Assembly (NCBI GenBank): GCA_012800215.1
Contig: JAAZJT010000058.1
Coordinates: 1 to 13,182, forward strand
DNA: 13,182 nucleotides
DNA from: Bacillota bacterium
GTDB lineage: Bacteria; Bacillota; Dethiobacteria; Dethiobacterales; Dethiobacteraceae
Direction of reading: 5' to 3'
Shown here: piece after piece, positions 6,357 through 13,182 of the stretch
Layout of the letters: the number at the start of each line of letters is the position of its first letter
Numbering within the stretch: the first letter of the stretch is position 1
Translations under genes and position numbers: made by a program
The notes under the pieces: generated by a model
Seen by the model: the letters and a program-made list of their open reading frames with translations, nothing else
Databases searched by the model: none
What the model was told of the DNA's origin: nothing

Positions 6357-8050
6357 TACATTTCTTCCGGTGCACTAATGCCTAATAAATAAAGACCATT
6401 AACTAAAACTTGCCGCACAGCATCTATTAATGCCAGGCGGGCATTTCTGCTTGCTTCTTCAGCTTGGAGAACAGGACATTGGTGATAAAAGCTGTTAAAA
6501 GCAGCTGCCACGTCCAATACATAACGGGCGATAAGTGAAGGTTTATATGTTTGCGCAGCACGAAAAATAACATCAGAAAACCGGGCCAGTAAGCGTACTA
6601 CATTCTGTTCTTCAGCATTAGTTAATAAAGTAGCATCATATGGTGCGGGCCATGATTCTGCTTTGCGCAAAATACTACAAATACGAGCATGGGCATATTG
6701 TACATAGGGTGCCGTTTCACCTGTGAAATCTAATACTTTGTCCCAGTCAAATTCTATATTTTTAATGCGGTCATTGCTGAGGTCGCCAAAAATAACAGCG
6801 CCAATACCCACTTGGCGAGCCACATGTTCTTTATTTGCCAGTCCTGGGTTTTTTTCCTGAATAATTTCTTTTGCCAGCTCTGTAGCTTTGGTAAGAACGT
6901 CTTCTAAAAAGACTAATGTTCCTCGGCGAGTAGACATTTTACCATCTTTATAGCGAATAAGCCCAAAAGGAACATGTACACAATTCTCGGCCCATTCATA
7001 CCCCATTTTTTGCAAAACAGTAAATACTTGTTGAAAATGCAGTGCCTGGTCTGCACCCACTACATATAGCATTTTAGTAAAATTATAATGTTGTTGGCGG
7101 TAAATGGCGGCACATAAATCACGTGTCGCATATAAAGTAGCACCGTCCTGCTTACGTAACAAACAGGGTGGTAAGTTTTCTTCACTAAGATCTACAATTA
7201 AGGCACCTTCTGAAATGCTCGCCAGACCTTTGGCTTCAATTAAATCCACAGTACCATCAAGCATTTCATTGTAAAAGCTTTCACCCTGATAAGAGTCAAA
7301 CTCTACTCCCAGCAAATTATAGATGCGTTTAAACTCCGTCAAACTAAGGTCACGAAAGCGCTGCCAAAGAGCCCTTGCTTCTGCGTCACCGTCTTCAAGT
7401 TTCTTGAACCAGGCTCGCGCCTCCTCATCCAAGCGGGGATCTTTTTCGGCCTCACTGTGAAAACGAACATACAGTTCATACAAATATGTAATAGGTTGTT
7501 TTTCTAGTTTACGTTCATCTCCCCACTGCATATAGGCAACTATTAATTTACCAAACTGTGTTCCCCAATCACCCAGGTGATTAATGCCAACACAATTATA
7601 GCCTAAAGCCTGATACAACCGATAAAGGGAATTTCCTATAACAGTTGATCTTAAATGACCAACACCAAAAGGTTTGGCAATATTCGGGGCAGAAAAATCT
7701 ATAACTATAGTTTTCCCTTTACCCAAAGTCTGCTGTCCGTACGCCTTACCCTGCGTTAAAATATTTTTTATTGTTGTATTGGCTAATAGCTCACGATTAC
7801 AGAAGAAATTAACATAAGGACCTTTGGCTTCAATTTTCTCAAAATAATTACTGCACGGCAGGGTATTAACAAGATCAGCTGCAATAGCAGCCGGGTTCTG
7901 CCGACGTTTTTTAGCTAATTTAAAACATGGGAATGCAAAATCCCCCATCTCTGAGCTGGGTGGCGTTTCTAAATCCATAGCAAGCTCTTGCTTGTCCAAT
8001 TGAACCAAGTCCGACAGTAAACGTACAACTTCTTCGCGGAACATTTGCAT
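6356..8050 (-). CDS. argS: arginyl-tRNA synthetase
   Basis: Class Ia synthetase that charges tRNA-Arg; ArgRS needs the tRNA for arginine activation. The 564-residue length matches the bacterial family. Order: N-terminal additional domain recognising the tRNA D-loop (about 1-85), Rossmann catalytic core with the nucleotide-binding segment SAPNIAKPFGVGHLRST (HIGH-equivalent GVGH at 129-132), INHLGDWGTQFG (156-167), the KMSK-equivalent KMSTR (371-375), and a C-terminal helical DALR anticodon-binding domain (about 448-564) with YVQYAHARI and the LGISAPEEM end. The first residue of the HIGH motif is Gly rather than His. ATG at 8050 has AAGAGG about 10 bases upstream; a second ATG two codons on is possible but worse spaced. 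It has its own promoter and no T-box. Its stop codon shares a hairpin with the converging transporter gene. Confidence 0.97.
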   Translation of the reverse strand: MQMFREEVVRLLSDLVQLDKQELAMDLETPPSSEMGDFAFPCFKLAKKRRQNPAAIAADLVNTLPCSNYFEKIEAKGPYVNFFCNRELLANTTIKNILTQGKAYGQQTLGKGKTIVIDFSAPNIAKPFGVGHLRSTVIGNSLYRLYQALGYNCVGINHLGDWGTQFGKLIVAYMQWGDERKLEKQPITYLYELYVRFHSEAEKDPRLDEEARAWFKKLEDGDAEARALWQRFRDLSLTEFKRIYNLLGVEFDSYQGESFYNEMLDGTVDLIEAKGLASISEGALIVDLSEENLPPCLLRKQDGATLYATRDLCAAIYRQQHYNFTKMLYVVGADQALHFQQVFTVLQKMGYEWAENCVHVPFGLIRYKDGKMSTRRGTLVFLEDVLTKATELAKEIIQEKNPGLANKEHVARQVGIGAVIFGDLSNDRIKNIEFDWDKVLDFTGETAPYVQYAHARICSILRKAESWPAPYDATLLTNAEEQNVVRLLARFSDVIFRAAQTYKPSLIARYVLDVAAAFNSFYHQCPVLQAEEASRNARLALIDAVRQVLVNGLYLLGISAPEEM

Positions 8051-8085
8051 AAAAAAAGAACCTCTTTTTCCTTAATTTTTTCCTT

Positions 8086-8114
8086 ATTATACCCAAATAA
8101 TAACCAACCTGCAA
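8086..8114 (-). promoter_or_regulatory. sigma-A promoter of argS
   Basis: Minus strand -35 TTGCAG (complement 8109-8114), 17-base spacer, perfect -10 TATAAT (complement 8086-8091). Initiation near 8079 leaves a leader of only about 29 bases, too short for a riboswitch. It lies just downstream of the lipoprotein terminator, so argS is an independent unit. Confidence 0.82.
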
Positions 8115-8132
8115 GCTACTGCAGCTAATGAT

Positions 8133-8171
8133 AAAAAAGCGATCATTGCCGGCAGCAATGACCGCTTTTTT
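8133..8171 (-). terminator. intrinsic terminator of the UDG-regulator-kinase-lipoprotein unit
   Basis: On the minus strand, an 11-bp GC-containing stem (GCGGTCATTGC with GCAATGATCGC, one G-T pair; arms 8155-8165 and 8139-8149) with a 5-base loop, flanked by an A run on the 5' side and a run of six T on the 3' side. It starts directly after the lipoprotein stop codon (8172-8174). On the + strand the G-T pair becomes an A-C mismatch, so it is better built for minus-strand transcripts. Confidence 0.9.
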
Positions 8172-10226
8172 TTAATTCTCCATATTGATATAATATGGTT
8201 TTTTTACAGTCAGCTCCCAGGGTAAATAATGTTCTCCCCTTTTAGGCTCCTTACCGTCAACAGTAATTATTACCGTTGTGTAAGGCAGGTTTTCCGCCAA
8301 AGAAAGCGATAAAGCATCGCGCAAAGCTGCTGCCCTGGCGGCAGCCGCCACTGTATTTAATACAATATTATTTAATGAAGAGTGTAAATCAAGATAGATA
8401 GTATTCTTTTCAAAGGATACTTCTTGCAGTAATAATAAATCGCCAAAGCTTTGTTTATAATGCAATAATACAGTACGAACAATCTCTTCTGCCAGAGCAT
8501 GATTTTTAAGGGGTAAATAGTCTTCATTTATCGGTCGCAAGTAATATTTGCTGCCCGACCTCACTGGCACAAAGAGTAAAGTTTCCCCTGTTTCCCGACC
8601 TAATGGTTGAACAGGGAATGATTTGCCAATCATAATCCCTTCTTGTCCAAAGGTCTGTTTATTTTTTCCCTCTACTGTAAACTGAATTTCCTCTACTGTA
8701 GGCACGGAGCTAACCGTCAAAAGGAGTGACTCTACAACACCCTGAATAAAAGTACTACCAGACATTTCATCTAAAGTGACAGGAAGATCTAATTGAGCCA
8801 CACCATTCTCTGCACTAACACCAATTAGCACATCTTTGGGAATTGTCCGCACTAGTTGGCTTTCATGAGCAGGCCCGCGAATAAGCTCACTGACGCAATC
8901 ACGTAAAAGCGACTGCGACTTTTTAATACTGCGTGTCACTGGGATTAAATAATCAGCATTTTTATCGTAGAAAAATAGTGTTAAATAAGTTTCTTCTTGC
9001 TTTCGCTCAAACACCACAGGCTGATAGTAATCTGTAAGTCGTTGTGCCGATGTTTCATGTCCAGTAAGATTAACCTGTGCATTAGCGCTTAAAAAGTAGA
9101 CATTTCCTTCATTTAAGGCAAATACTATCGTATCGCTTAGTGCAGCATGAGCCATTTTCTGCAGACGTCCGGAAACTTCCAGCTTATTAACTTCCTGGCC
9201 CCATTCGTTATAAACAAAAATTTGTGTTACATCATCTTGATATTGACCCCAAGATGAAACAAGAATACGTCTGCCATCTGCAGAAATAAGAACACTGGCA
9301 TCTACCGGTAAAGGCATCTCCCATAATTGGTTACCATCCATATCAAAGTAAAGCAGTGTCTGCCGCTGTGTATTAGGATCCGTCATAATAGCAGCCAGAT
9401 GGGAGCCATTGTCTGACACATAGACACGACTAATTTCACCGGAGACATTTACATCCCAGATTTCTTGAGCGTTTTCATCATAACAATTAATTGCTTTATC
9501 CTTTACGCTAATGATGATCTCGCCGCTTTTATCAAGACTGAGCATAGAATGTTGTTTTAATTCCCATAATGTTTCTCCCGTTGCAGAAAAAGCACCTAAA
9601 TAATAAGTGTCATCCTCTAACCAGTTAACGATAACTCGCTTGTCTGCACCGGCTATTTTTGCTTCTAAAATACTTCCTGTTTGCCGCTGCCAGAGTACTT
9701 CCCCCATTTTATCCAGTACTACAAGGGTATTTTTGTTTTCTTCTTCTTGTAATGCCGCTAACATTAACTCGCCATCCGCAGATACATCTAAATGGATAAT
9801 AGGGGCATTAAACTGGCGAGATGCTATTTCGGACTGATCAGAATTAAGCAGAAGTAATTTTCCGCCTTCTGTACCCACAGCCACAAAATTTCCATCCTCA
9901 GCTATATGCGCTTGCAGCGGAACTGTAGCTTGCTGACTTTCCCAAAGCGGTTTACCATCCTTTCCCAGTAAATAAACAACTTTAGCTGCCGTGGCAACTA
10001 CTGCCATAGAACCATCTGCAGTTACAGATAGACCTGTTATTTGCACGTCACTGCTTTTTACAGTAAATTGCCCCACGGGAAAAGCATTTTCTTCTTCCGC
10101 TCCGGGAACGAGCGGTTCTATAGGAGTGCCTTGGTCTGTAGCTATTTGCTGACTACAGCCTGTTATGAAGAAAATAGACACAAATAAAATTATTATTATT
10201 AATCTATTTTTCGTGTATTGTGTCAT
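8172..10226 (-). CDS. lipoprotein with N-terminal beta-propeller and tandem GerMN domains (LpqB-like, domains reversed)
   Basis: A 684-residue exported lipoprotein, not named in any family I can assign with certainty. Residues 8-23 are a hydrophobic signal with lipobox ITGC, giving lipidated Cys24. Residues about 55-385 form repeats of roughly 40 residues with recurring turns (TADG 69, AEDG 109, SADG 149, SADG 315) and strand ends such as DGKPLW, MGEVLW, TGETLW, NAQEIW and DGNQLW, typical of a PQQ/WD-like beta-propeller of about seven or eight blades. Residues about 413-540 and 546-675 resemble two GerMN domains (LTLFFYDKNADYLIPVTR start; FVPVRSGSKYYLRP start), as in spore-germination GerM. 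It lies 84 bases behind a sensor kinase and before a terminator. Actinobacterial LpqB, next to mtrAB, has GerMN then propeller; here the order is reversed. A modulator of the kinase's external domain is the inferred role; cell-wall or spore assembly is the alternative. AGAGGTG (complement 10231-10237) precedes ATG. Confidence 0.85.
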   Translation of the reverse strand: MTQYTKNRLIIIILFVSIFFITGCSQQIATDQGTPIEPLVPGAEEENAFPVGQFTVKSSDVQITGLSVTADGSMAVVATAAKVVYLLGKDGKPLWESQQATVPLQAHIAEDGNFVAVGTEGGKLLLLNSDQSEIASRQFNAPIIHLDVSADGELMLAALQEEENKNTLVVLDKMGEVLWQRQTGSILEAKIAGADKRVIVNWLEDDTYYLGAFSATGETLWELKQHSMLSLDKSGEIIISVKDKAINCYDENAQEIWDVNVSGEISRVYVSDNGSHLAAIMTDPNTQRQTLLYFDMDGNQLWEMPLPVDASVLISADGRRILVSSWGQYQDDVTQIFVYNEWGQEVNKLEVSGRLQKMAHAALSDTIVFALNEGNVYFLSANAQVNLTGHETSAQRLTDYYQPVVFERKQEETYLTLFFYDKNADYLIPVTRSIKKSQSLLRDCVSELIRGPAHESQLVRTIPKDVLIGVSAENGVAQLDLPVTLDEMSGSTFIQGVVESLLLTVSSVPTVEEIQFTVEGKNKQTFGQEGIMIGKSFPVQPLGRETGETLLFVPVRSGSKYYLRPINEDYLPLKNHALAEEIVRTVLLHYKQSFGDLLLLQEVSFEKNTIYLDLHSSLNNIVLNTVAAAARAAALRDALSLSLAENLPYTTVIITVDGKEPKRGEHYLPWELTVKKPYYINMEN

Positions 10227-10261
10227 TATACACCTCTATATGCTAGGTTGAAATTAATACT

Positions 10262-10289
10262 ATTATAATGAAAAAATACTTCGGTTTAA
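10262..10289 (-). promoter_or_regulatory. possible internal promoter for the lipoprotein gene
   Basis: In the 84-base AT-rich gap behind the kinase gene, the minus strand has a perfect -10 TATAAT (complement 10262-10267) with a weak -35 TTAAAC (complement 10284-10289) 16 bases upstream. The weak -35 would suit an activator-dependent promoter. AT-rich sequence produces such matches by chance, so this is tentative. Confidence 0.4.
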
Positions 10290-10310
10290 TTAAGTTTATT
10301 TTAATTTTTT

Positions 10311-11726
10311 TTAATTTATTTCAGGCAAAGGCAGCGTAACTATAAAAACAGAACCCCTGCCTTGTTCCCCTTCTTCTACCCATACTTTACCACCATGCCT
10401 TTTGACAATTTCCCGTACAATTGATAGTCCTAACCCTGTGCCACCCTGTTCGCGTGAACGAGCTTTATCGACTCGATAAAAACGTTCAAATACTTTTTCA
10501 CGCTGATCTGCCGGAATCCCTACGCCTGTGTCGATAACACAAAGCTTCAGGCAATCTGTTTCTTCGCTCAGGGTTACTTTTACCTGCCCACCTGCCGGCG
10601 TATACTTAAAGGCATTATCAACTAAATTAAAAACAATTTGTTTAATTTGATGCAGAACAACTAATATAGGCGTTGTCCGCTCAGGCAAGGTATAAGAAAA
10701 AATAAGTTCCTTTTCCTCTGCTCTTTTTCTTAACATTTCCAAGGTGCCACGAACAGCAGGAACAATATCAAGTAAAGCCATTGTATCGTCTGACGCAACA
10801 CTATCTAAGCGTGTTAAGTCCAGTAGATCTTCTACCAAGCGAATTAATCTTTCAAGCTCTTCATCAATATCAGCTAAAAATTCTTGTTGCTCCTCCTTAT
10901 CAAGAGGATAATCACGTAAAGATTTTACAAGTATATTCAACGAAGTTAAAGGGCTGCGCATTTCGTGTGAAGCATTGGCCACAAATTCCTTTAACTGCTT
11001 GGTAGATTGCTGCAGTTGCTGTGCCATTTCATTAAACTGTACTGTTAAACGGCCAATCTCATCACGTGTACTAACAGTTACCTGTTGTGAAAAATCGCCT
11101 CGCGCCATTTTTTCAGCAGCTGCTGTTAGAGCTTGTAGTGGGTCTGTCATTCTCCGGGCTAAAAAACGCCCTAACAGCCCAGCGATAATAATAGATAGTA
11201 CTGTAGCAATTATTAAATAATTACGGATATCATGTTGTACACCATGAATATAAGAAAGGGATGAGGCAAGAAAAACCACCCCTACTACTTTATCTTCATT
11301 GAGGACAGGAACAGCAACCTGCAGGACCCAATTATCACTGATCTCAGAATACTGAACTGTCCACTTTTGTTTTTGTGCCAGGGCTGCCTCTATTTCTTTC
11401 CTGTCCAAAGTAGTACCCACCAAACCTTCTACTCGTTGGCTGTCACCAACAACACGCTGTTTATGGTCCGTAACGATTACCCGGGCATTAATTTGCCGTG
11501 CAAAATCAAAAGCAACCTTGGAAATATCTGCCGCATCGGGTTTATCGATTAGTTTAGGGGCAACAAAGCTGCTAATAAGCGTGGCTGACCTGGTCATATC
11601 AGTATATTGATAGTCAAAATAATACTGTTTTAAAATATTAAGGAGAAGAAAAGAAGTTAACACCATTACGGCCACGATAATAATAATATAGGTGGCTGTT
11701 AATTTGGTGCGAATACTTTTAAACAT
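10311..11726 (-). CDS. sensor histidine kinase (PhoR/WalK/MtrB type, HAMP-HisKA-HATPase)
   Basis: Membrane histidine kinase, probable partner of the response regulator encoded just before it. 471 residues: membrane segment about 12-31; extracytoplasmic PhoR-like sensor domain about 32-168 (core ARVIVTDHKQRVVGDS); second membrane segment about 169-188; HAMP about 189-243; HisKA with H-box FVANASHEMRSPLTSL, phosphorylated His254; HATPase with N-box NLVDNAFKY (367-375), DTGVGI (399-404), FERFYRVD and GGTGLGLS (428-435). All catalytic motifs look intact. There is no PAS domain after HAMP, unlike many Bacillota PhoR and WalK kinases. ATG at 11726 overlaps the regulator stop by 8 bases, with GGGAGGG upstream, so translation is probably coupled. 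The signal is unknown; naming it PhoR would be premature given the downstream GerMN/propeller lipoprotein and no phosphate genes nearby. Confidence 0.93.
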   Translation of the reverse strand: MFKSIRTKLTATYIIIIVAVMVLTSFLLLNILKQYYFDYQYTDMTRSATLISSFVAPKLIDKPDAADISKVAFDFARQINARVIVTDHKQRVVGDSQRVEGLVGTTLDRKEIEAALAQKQKWTVQYSEISDNWVLQVAVPVLNEDKVVGVVFLASSLSYIHGVQHDIRNYLIIATVLSIIIAGLLGRFLARRMTDPLQALTAAAEKMARGDFSQQVTVSTRDEIGRLTVQFNEMAQQLQQSTKQLKEFVANASHEMRSPLTSLNILVKSLRDYPLDKEEQQEFLADIDEELERLIRLVEDLLDLTRLDSVASDDTMALLDIVPAVRGTLEMLRKRAEEKELIFSYTLPERTTPILVVLHQIKQIVFNLVDNAFKYTPAGGQVKVTLSEETDCLKLCVIDTGVGIPADQREKVFERFYRVDKARSREQGGTGLGLSIVREIVKRHGGKVWVEEGEQGRGSVFIVTLPLPEIN

Positions 11727-12417
11727 TCTTTCCCTCCCGGAATTTATAACCTGCTCCCCAAACTGTCAAAATCAACTGTGGTGAAGCAGGATCAGCCTCA
11801 ATTTTTTCTCGCAAATGACGTATATGAACATCAACAGTGCGGGCATCGCCATAATAGTCATAACCCCAAACATGCTCCAACAATTTTTCCCGGGTAAAAA
11901 CACGCCCGGGATGGCTTGCTAATAAACTTAGCAATGCAAATTCCTTGCTGGTTAAATCAACTTCTTTATCACGTACCCGTACTTTATGCTGAAATAAGTC
12001 AATCTGTAAGTCCTGCAAACGAATAACCTGCATGCCTGCCGGATCTATTGTTTGTGACTGGGCACGCCGCAAAATAGCTTTGACACGCGCTACCAACTCC
12101 CGGGGGTTAAATGGTTTCGTCATATAATCATCAGCGCCTAATTCCAGACCAAGCACTTTATCAATATCGTCACCACGAGCTGTAAGCATGATAATGGGAA
12201 CATCACTATGTTTACGTATTCTACGGCAAACTTCAAAGCCATCTATTTCCGGTAACATTAAGTCCAAAACAATTAAATCGGGCACTTCTTCCTCAAATAG
12301 CTGCAAAGCCTCCTGCCCGTCATAAGCCACAGCAACTGTATAATTCTCTTTTTCCAGTGCAAACTTAAGCCCTTTAGCAATATTCTTTTCATCATCAACG
12401 ACTAAAATCTTAGCCAT
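11719..12417 (-). CDS. OmpR/PhoB-family response regulator
   Basis: DNA-binding response regulator, 232 residues. The receiver domain (1-120) has the acidic pair D8/D9, phospho-acceptor D52 (VLDLMLP), T79 and K101 (TKPF). The C-terminal winged-helix domain (about 135-229) has the usual SKEFALLSLLASHPGRVFTREKLLEHVWG, RTVDVHIRHLREKIE and TVWGAGYKF segments; these two stretches are quoted only as landmarks. GGGGGAG sits four bases before ATG. The stop codon lies within the kinase start region (8-base overlap). The gene follows the uracil-DNA glycosylase by 12 bases; a weak extended -10 (TGGTATGAT, complement 12469-12477) inside the end of that gene might give a separate promoter. Closest types by sequence style are PhoP, WalR and MtrA; the target genes are unknown. 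Confidence 0.95.
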   Translation of the reverse strand: MAKILVVDDEKNIAKGLKFALEKENYTVAVAYDGQEALQLFEEEVPDLIVLDLMLPEIDGFEVCRRIRKHSDVPIIMLTARGDDIDKVLGLELGADDYMTKPFNPRELVARVKAILRRAQSQTIDPAGMQVIRLQDLQIDLFQHKVRVRDKEVDLTSKEFALLSLLASHPGRVFTREKLLEHVWGYDYYGDARTVDVHIRHLREKIEADPASPQLILTVWGAGYKFREGKNV

Positions 12418-12429
12418 GAGACTCCCCCT

Positions 12430-13125
12430 TTAAATTAATGAACGGTAAACATCTCTAACTTTCTGCATATCATACCACACAAAACGTTTTTTAGATTGAT
12501 CCCGTAACAGAGCTGCCGGGTGAAAAGTTGCCAGTAGCTGTGCCTTACCGTATTTAAACCATTTTCCGCGTACCAGCGAGATACGTGCCTCTTGATTAAT
12601 TAAAGCCTTTGCTGCTACTGCACCAAGGCAAACAATAATTTCTGGTTCTATAATTTTAATTTGCGCCAATAAATGGGGCAAACACAACTTTATTTCATTG
12701 CCCATGGGAACACGATTGGCTGGTGGACGGCATTTTAAAACATTAGCCAAGTAAACTTCCTCCCGCCTGATCTCTACTGCTGCCAGTATTTTATTTAACA
12801 GCTGACCGGCCGCTCCCACAAATGGTACTCCTTGTTTATCTTCTTCTGCTCCGGGTGCTTCTCCCACCAGCATTAACTTAGCCTCAGGATTACCTGCACC
12901 AAAAATTACTTGCGTTGCCCTCTCTCTTAAAGAGCAGCTCTGACAGTTACATACCTTTTGTGCCAACGCCTGCAGTTTTTGTTCTCTTGTTGAGTTCTGC
13001 GAATGCTGAAGGTATATTCTTTTTTGCCCGGGAACAACTAAATAGTCAAAAAGATACTTTTCCTGCATTAGTTTCACCATATACTTTAATTCCACATCAG
13101 GCTGTATTCTCCTTTTTACCGTCAA
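12430..13125 (-). CDS. udg: family 4 uracil-DNA glycosylase (Fe-S type)
   Basis: Removes uracil from DNA (base excision repair of deaminated cytosine). Landmarks from the TTG start (231 aa): motif A GEAPGAEED (88-96) with PFVGAAG (101-107), and motif B HPAALLRD (202-209). Four cysteines fit the 4Fe-4S ligands: C61-x2-C64 and C132-x15-C148, the latter in KCRPPANRVP...EIKLC; an extra C59 is present. The catalytic C-terminal part is full length. The start is uncertain. TTG at 13125 has only a weak GGGA site, and the reading frame stays open to the window edge. ATG at 13080 or 13068 would remove an unusual 15-19 residue N-terminal stretch. AAGGAG (complement 13109-13114) lies 13 bases before an in-frame GTG at 13095. 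It is 12 bases upstream of the response regulator and probably co-transcribed; the functional link is not obvious. Confidence 0.88.
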   Translation of the reverse strand: MTVKRRIQPDVELKYMVKLMQEKYLFDYLVVPGQKRIYLQHSQNSTREQKLQALAQKVCNCQSCSLRERATQVIFGAGNPEAKLMLVGEAPGAEEDKQGVPFVGAAGQLLNKILAAVEIRREEVYLANVLKCRPPANRVPMGNEIKLCLPHLLAQIKIIEPEIIVCLGAVAAKALINQEARISLVRGKWFKYGKAQLLATFHPAALLRDQSKKRFVWYDMQKVRDVYRSLI

Positions 13126-13143
13126 ACGTTCATTCCCACATAT

Positions 13144-13173
13144 AAAAAGAGAAGGGCTTTCCCTCCTCTTTTT
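13144..13173 (-). terminator. intrinsic terminator of a gene beyond the right edge
   Basis: On the minus strand, a 13-bp stem (AAAAAGAGGAGGG with CCCTTCTCTTTTT, one G-T pair; loop AAAG), whose 3' arm ends in TTTTT and continues TATA. The position implies that an upstream minus-strand gene ends just outside the window. It lies about 20 bases before the glycosylase TTG start, leaving little room for a separate glycosylase promoter. Confidence 0.8.
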
Positions 13174-13182
13174 ACTTTTAAT

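Noticed and set aside
10311..12417. Naming the two-component pair phoPR
   Set aside because: The kinase lacks the PAS domain common in Bacillota PhoR, no phosphate genes are nearby, and the lipoprotein neighbour points to an envelope role; sequence style alone cannot settle it.

Overview
The window looks like a chromosomal segment of a motile, low-to-moderate-GC Gram-positive bacterium (Bacillota, Clostridia in the broad sense). The support is a T-box leader on serS, GGAGG-type ribosome binding sites, frequent TTG starts, sigma-A promoters with 17-bp spacers, a CheX-type chemotaxis protein, Bacillota-style OmpR/PhoR signalling and a GerMN lipoprotein. The genus cannot be named from the sequence alone. 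No insertion sequence, phage gene, CRISPR array or clear pseudogene was seen.

Left arm (1-3727, + strand): a CheX-like CheY-P phosphatase, then after about 190 AT-rich bases a two-gene c-di-GMP operon. It holds a Cache-sensor HD-GYP phosphodiesterase and, 20 bases downstream, a membrane GGDEF diguanylate cyclase with an intact RxxD product-inhibition site. A strong hairpin at 3794-3825 ends it and also ends the converging tRNA unit.

Serine unit (3835-5679, - strand): a sigma-A promoter (TTGCAT-17-TATACT), a T-box leader with TCC as the apparent specifier, serS, then tRNA-Ser(UGA) and tRNA-Ser(GCU). The tRNAs have their own near-consensus promoter (TTGACA-17-TATACT). No convincing terminator separates serS from the tRNAs, so T-box-controlled transcripts may run into them.

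Middle (5788-8114): a UPF0016/GDT1-type cation transporter gene (+), divergent from serS and converging on argS (-). The two stop codons lie in or at the edge of one palindrome. argS has its own good promoter (TTGCAG-17-TATAAT).

Right arm (8172-13125, - strand): an apparent operon of a family 4 Fe-S uracil-DNA glycosylase, an OmpR-type response regulator, a HAMP/HisKA sensor kinase (8-base overlap with the regulator) and a 684-residue lipoprotein. The lipoprotein combines an N-terminal beta-propeller with two C-terminal GerMN domains. The order regulator-kinase-lipoprotein(GerMN + propeller) mirrors the actinobacterial mtrA-mtrB-lpqB locus, but with the lipoprotein's domains reversed. I consider this the most interesting feature of the window. 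The unit ends at a strong intrinsic terminator (8133-8171). A further terminator at 13144-13173 closes a gene lying beyond the right edge.
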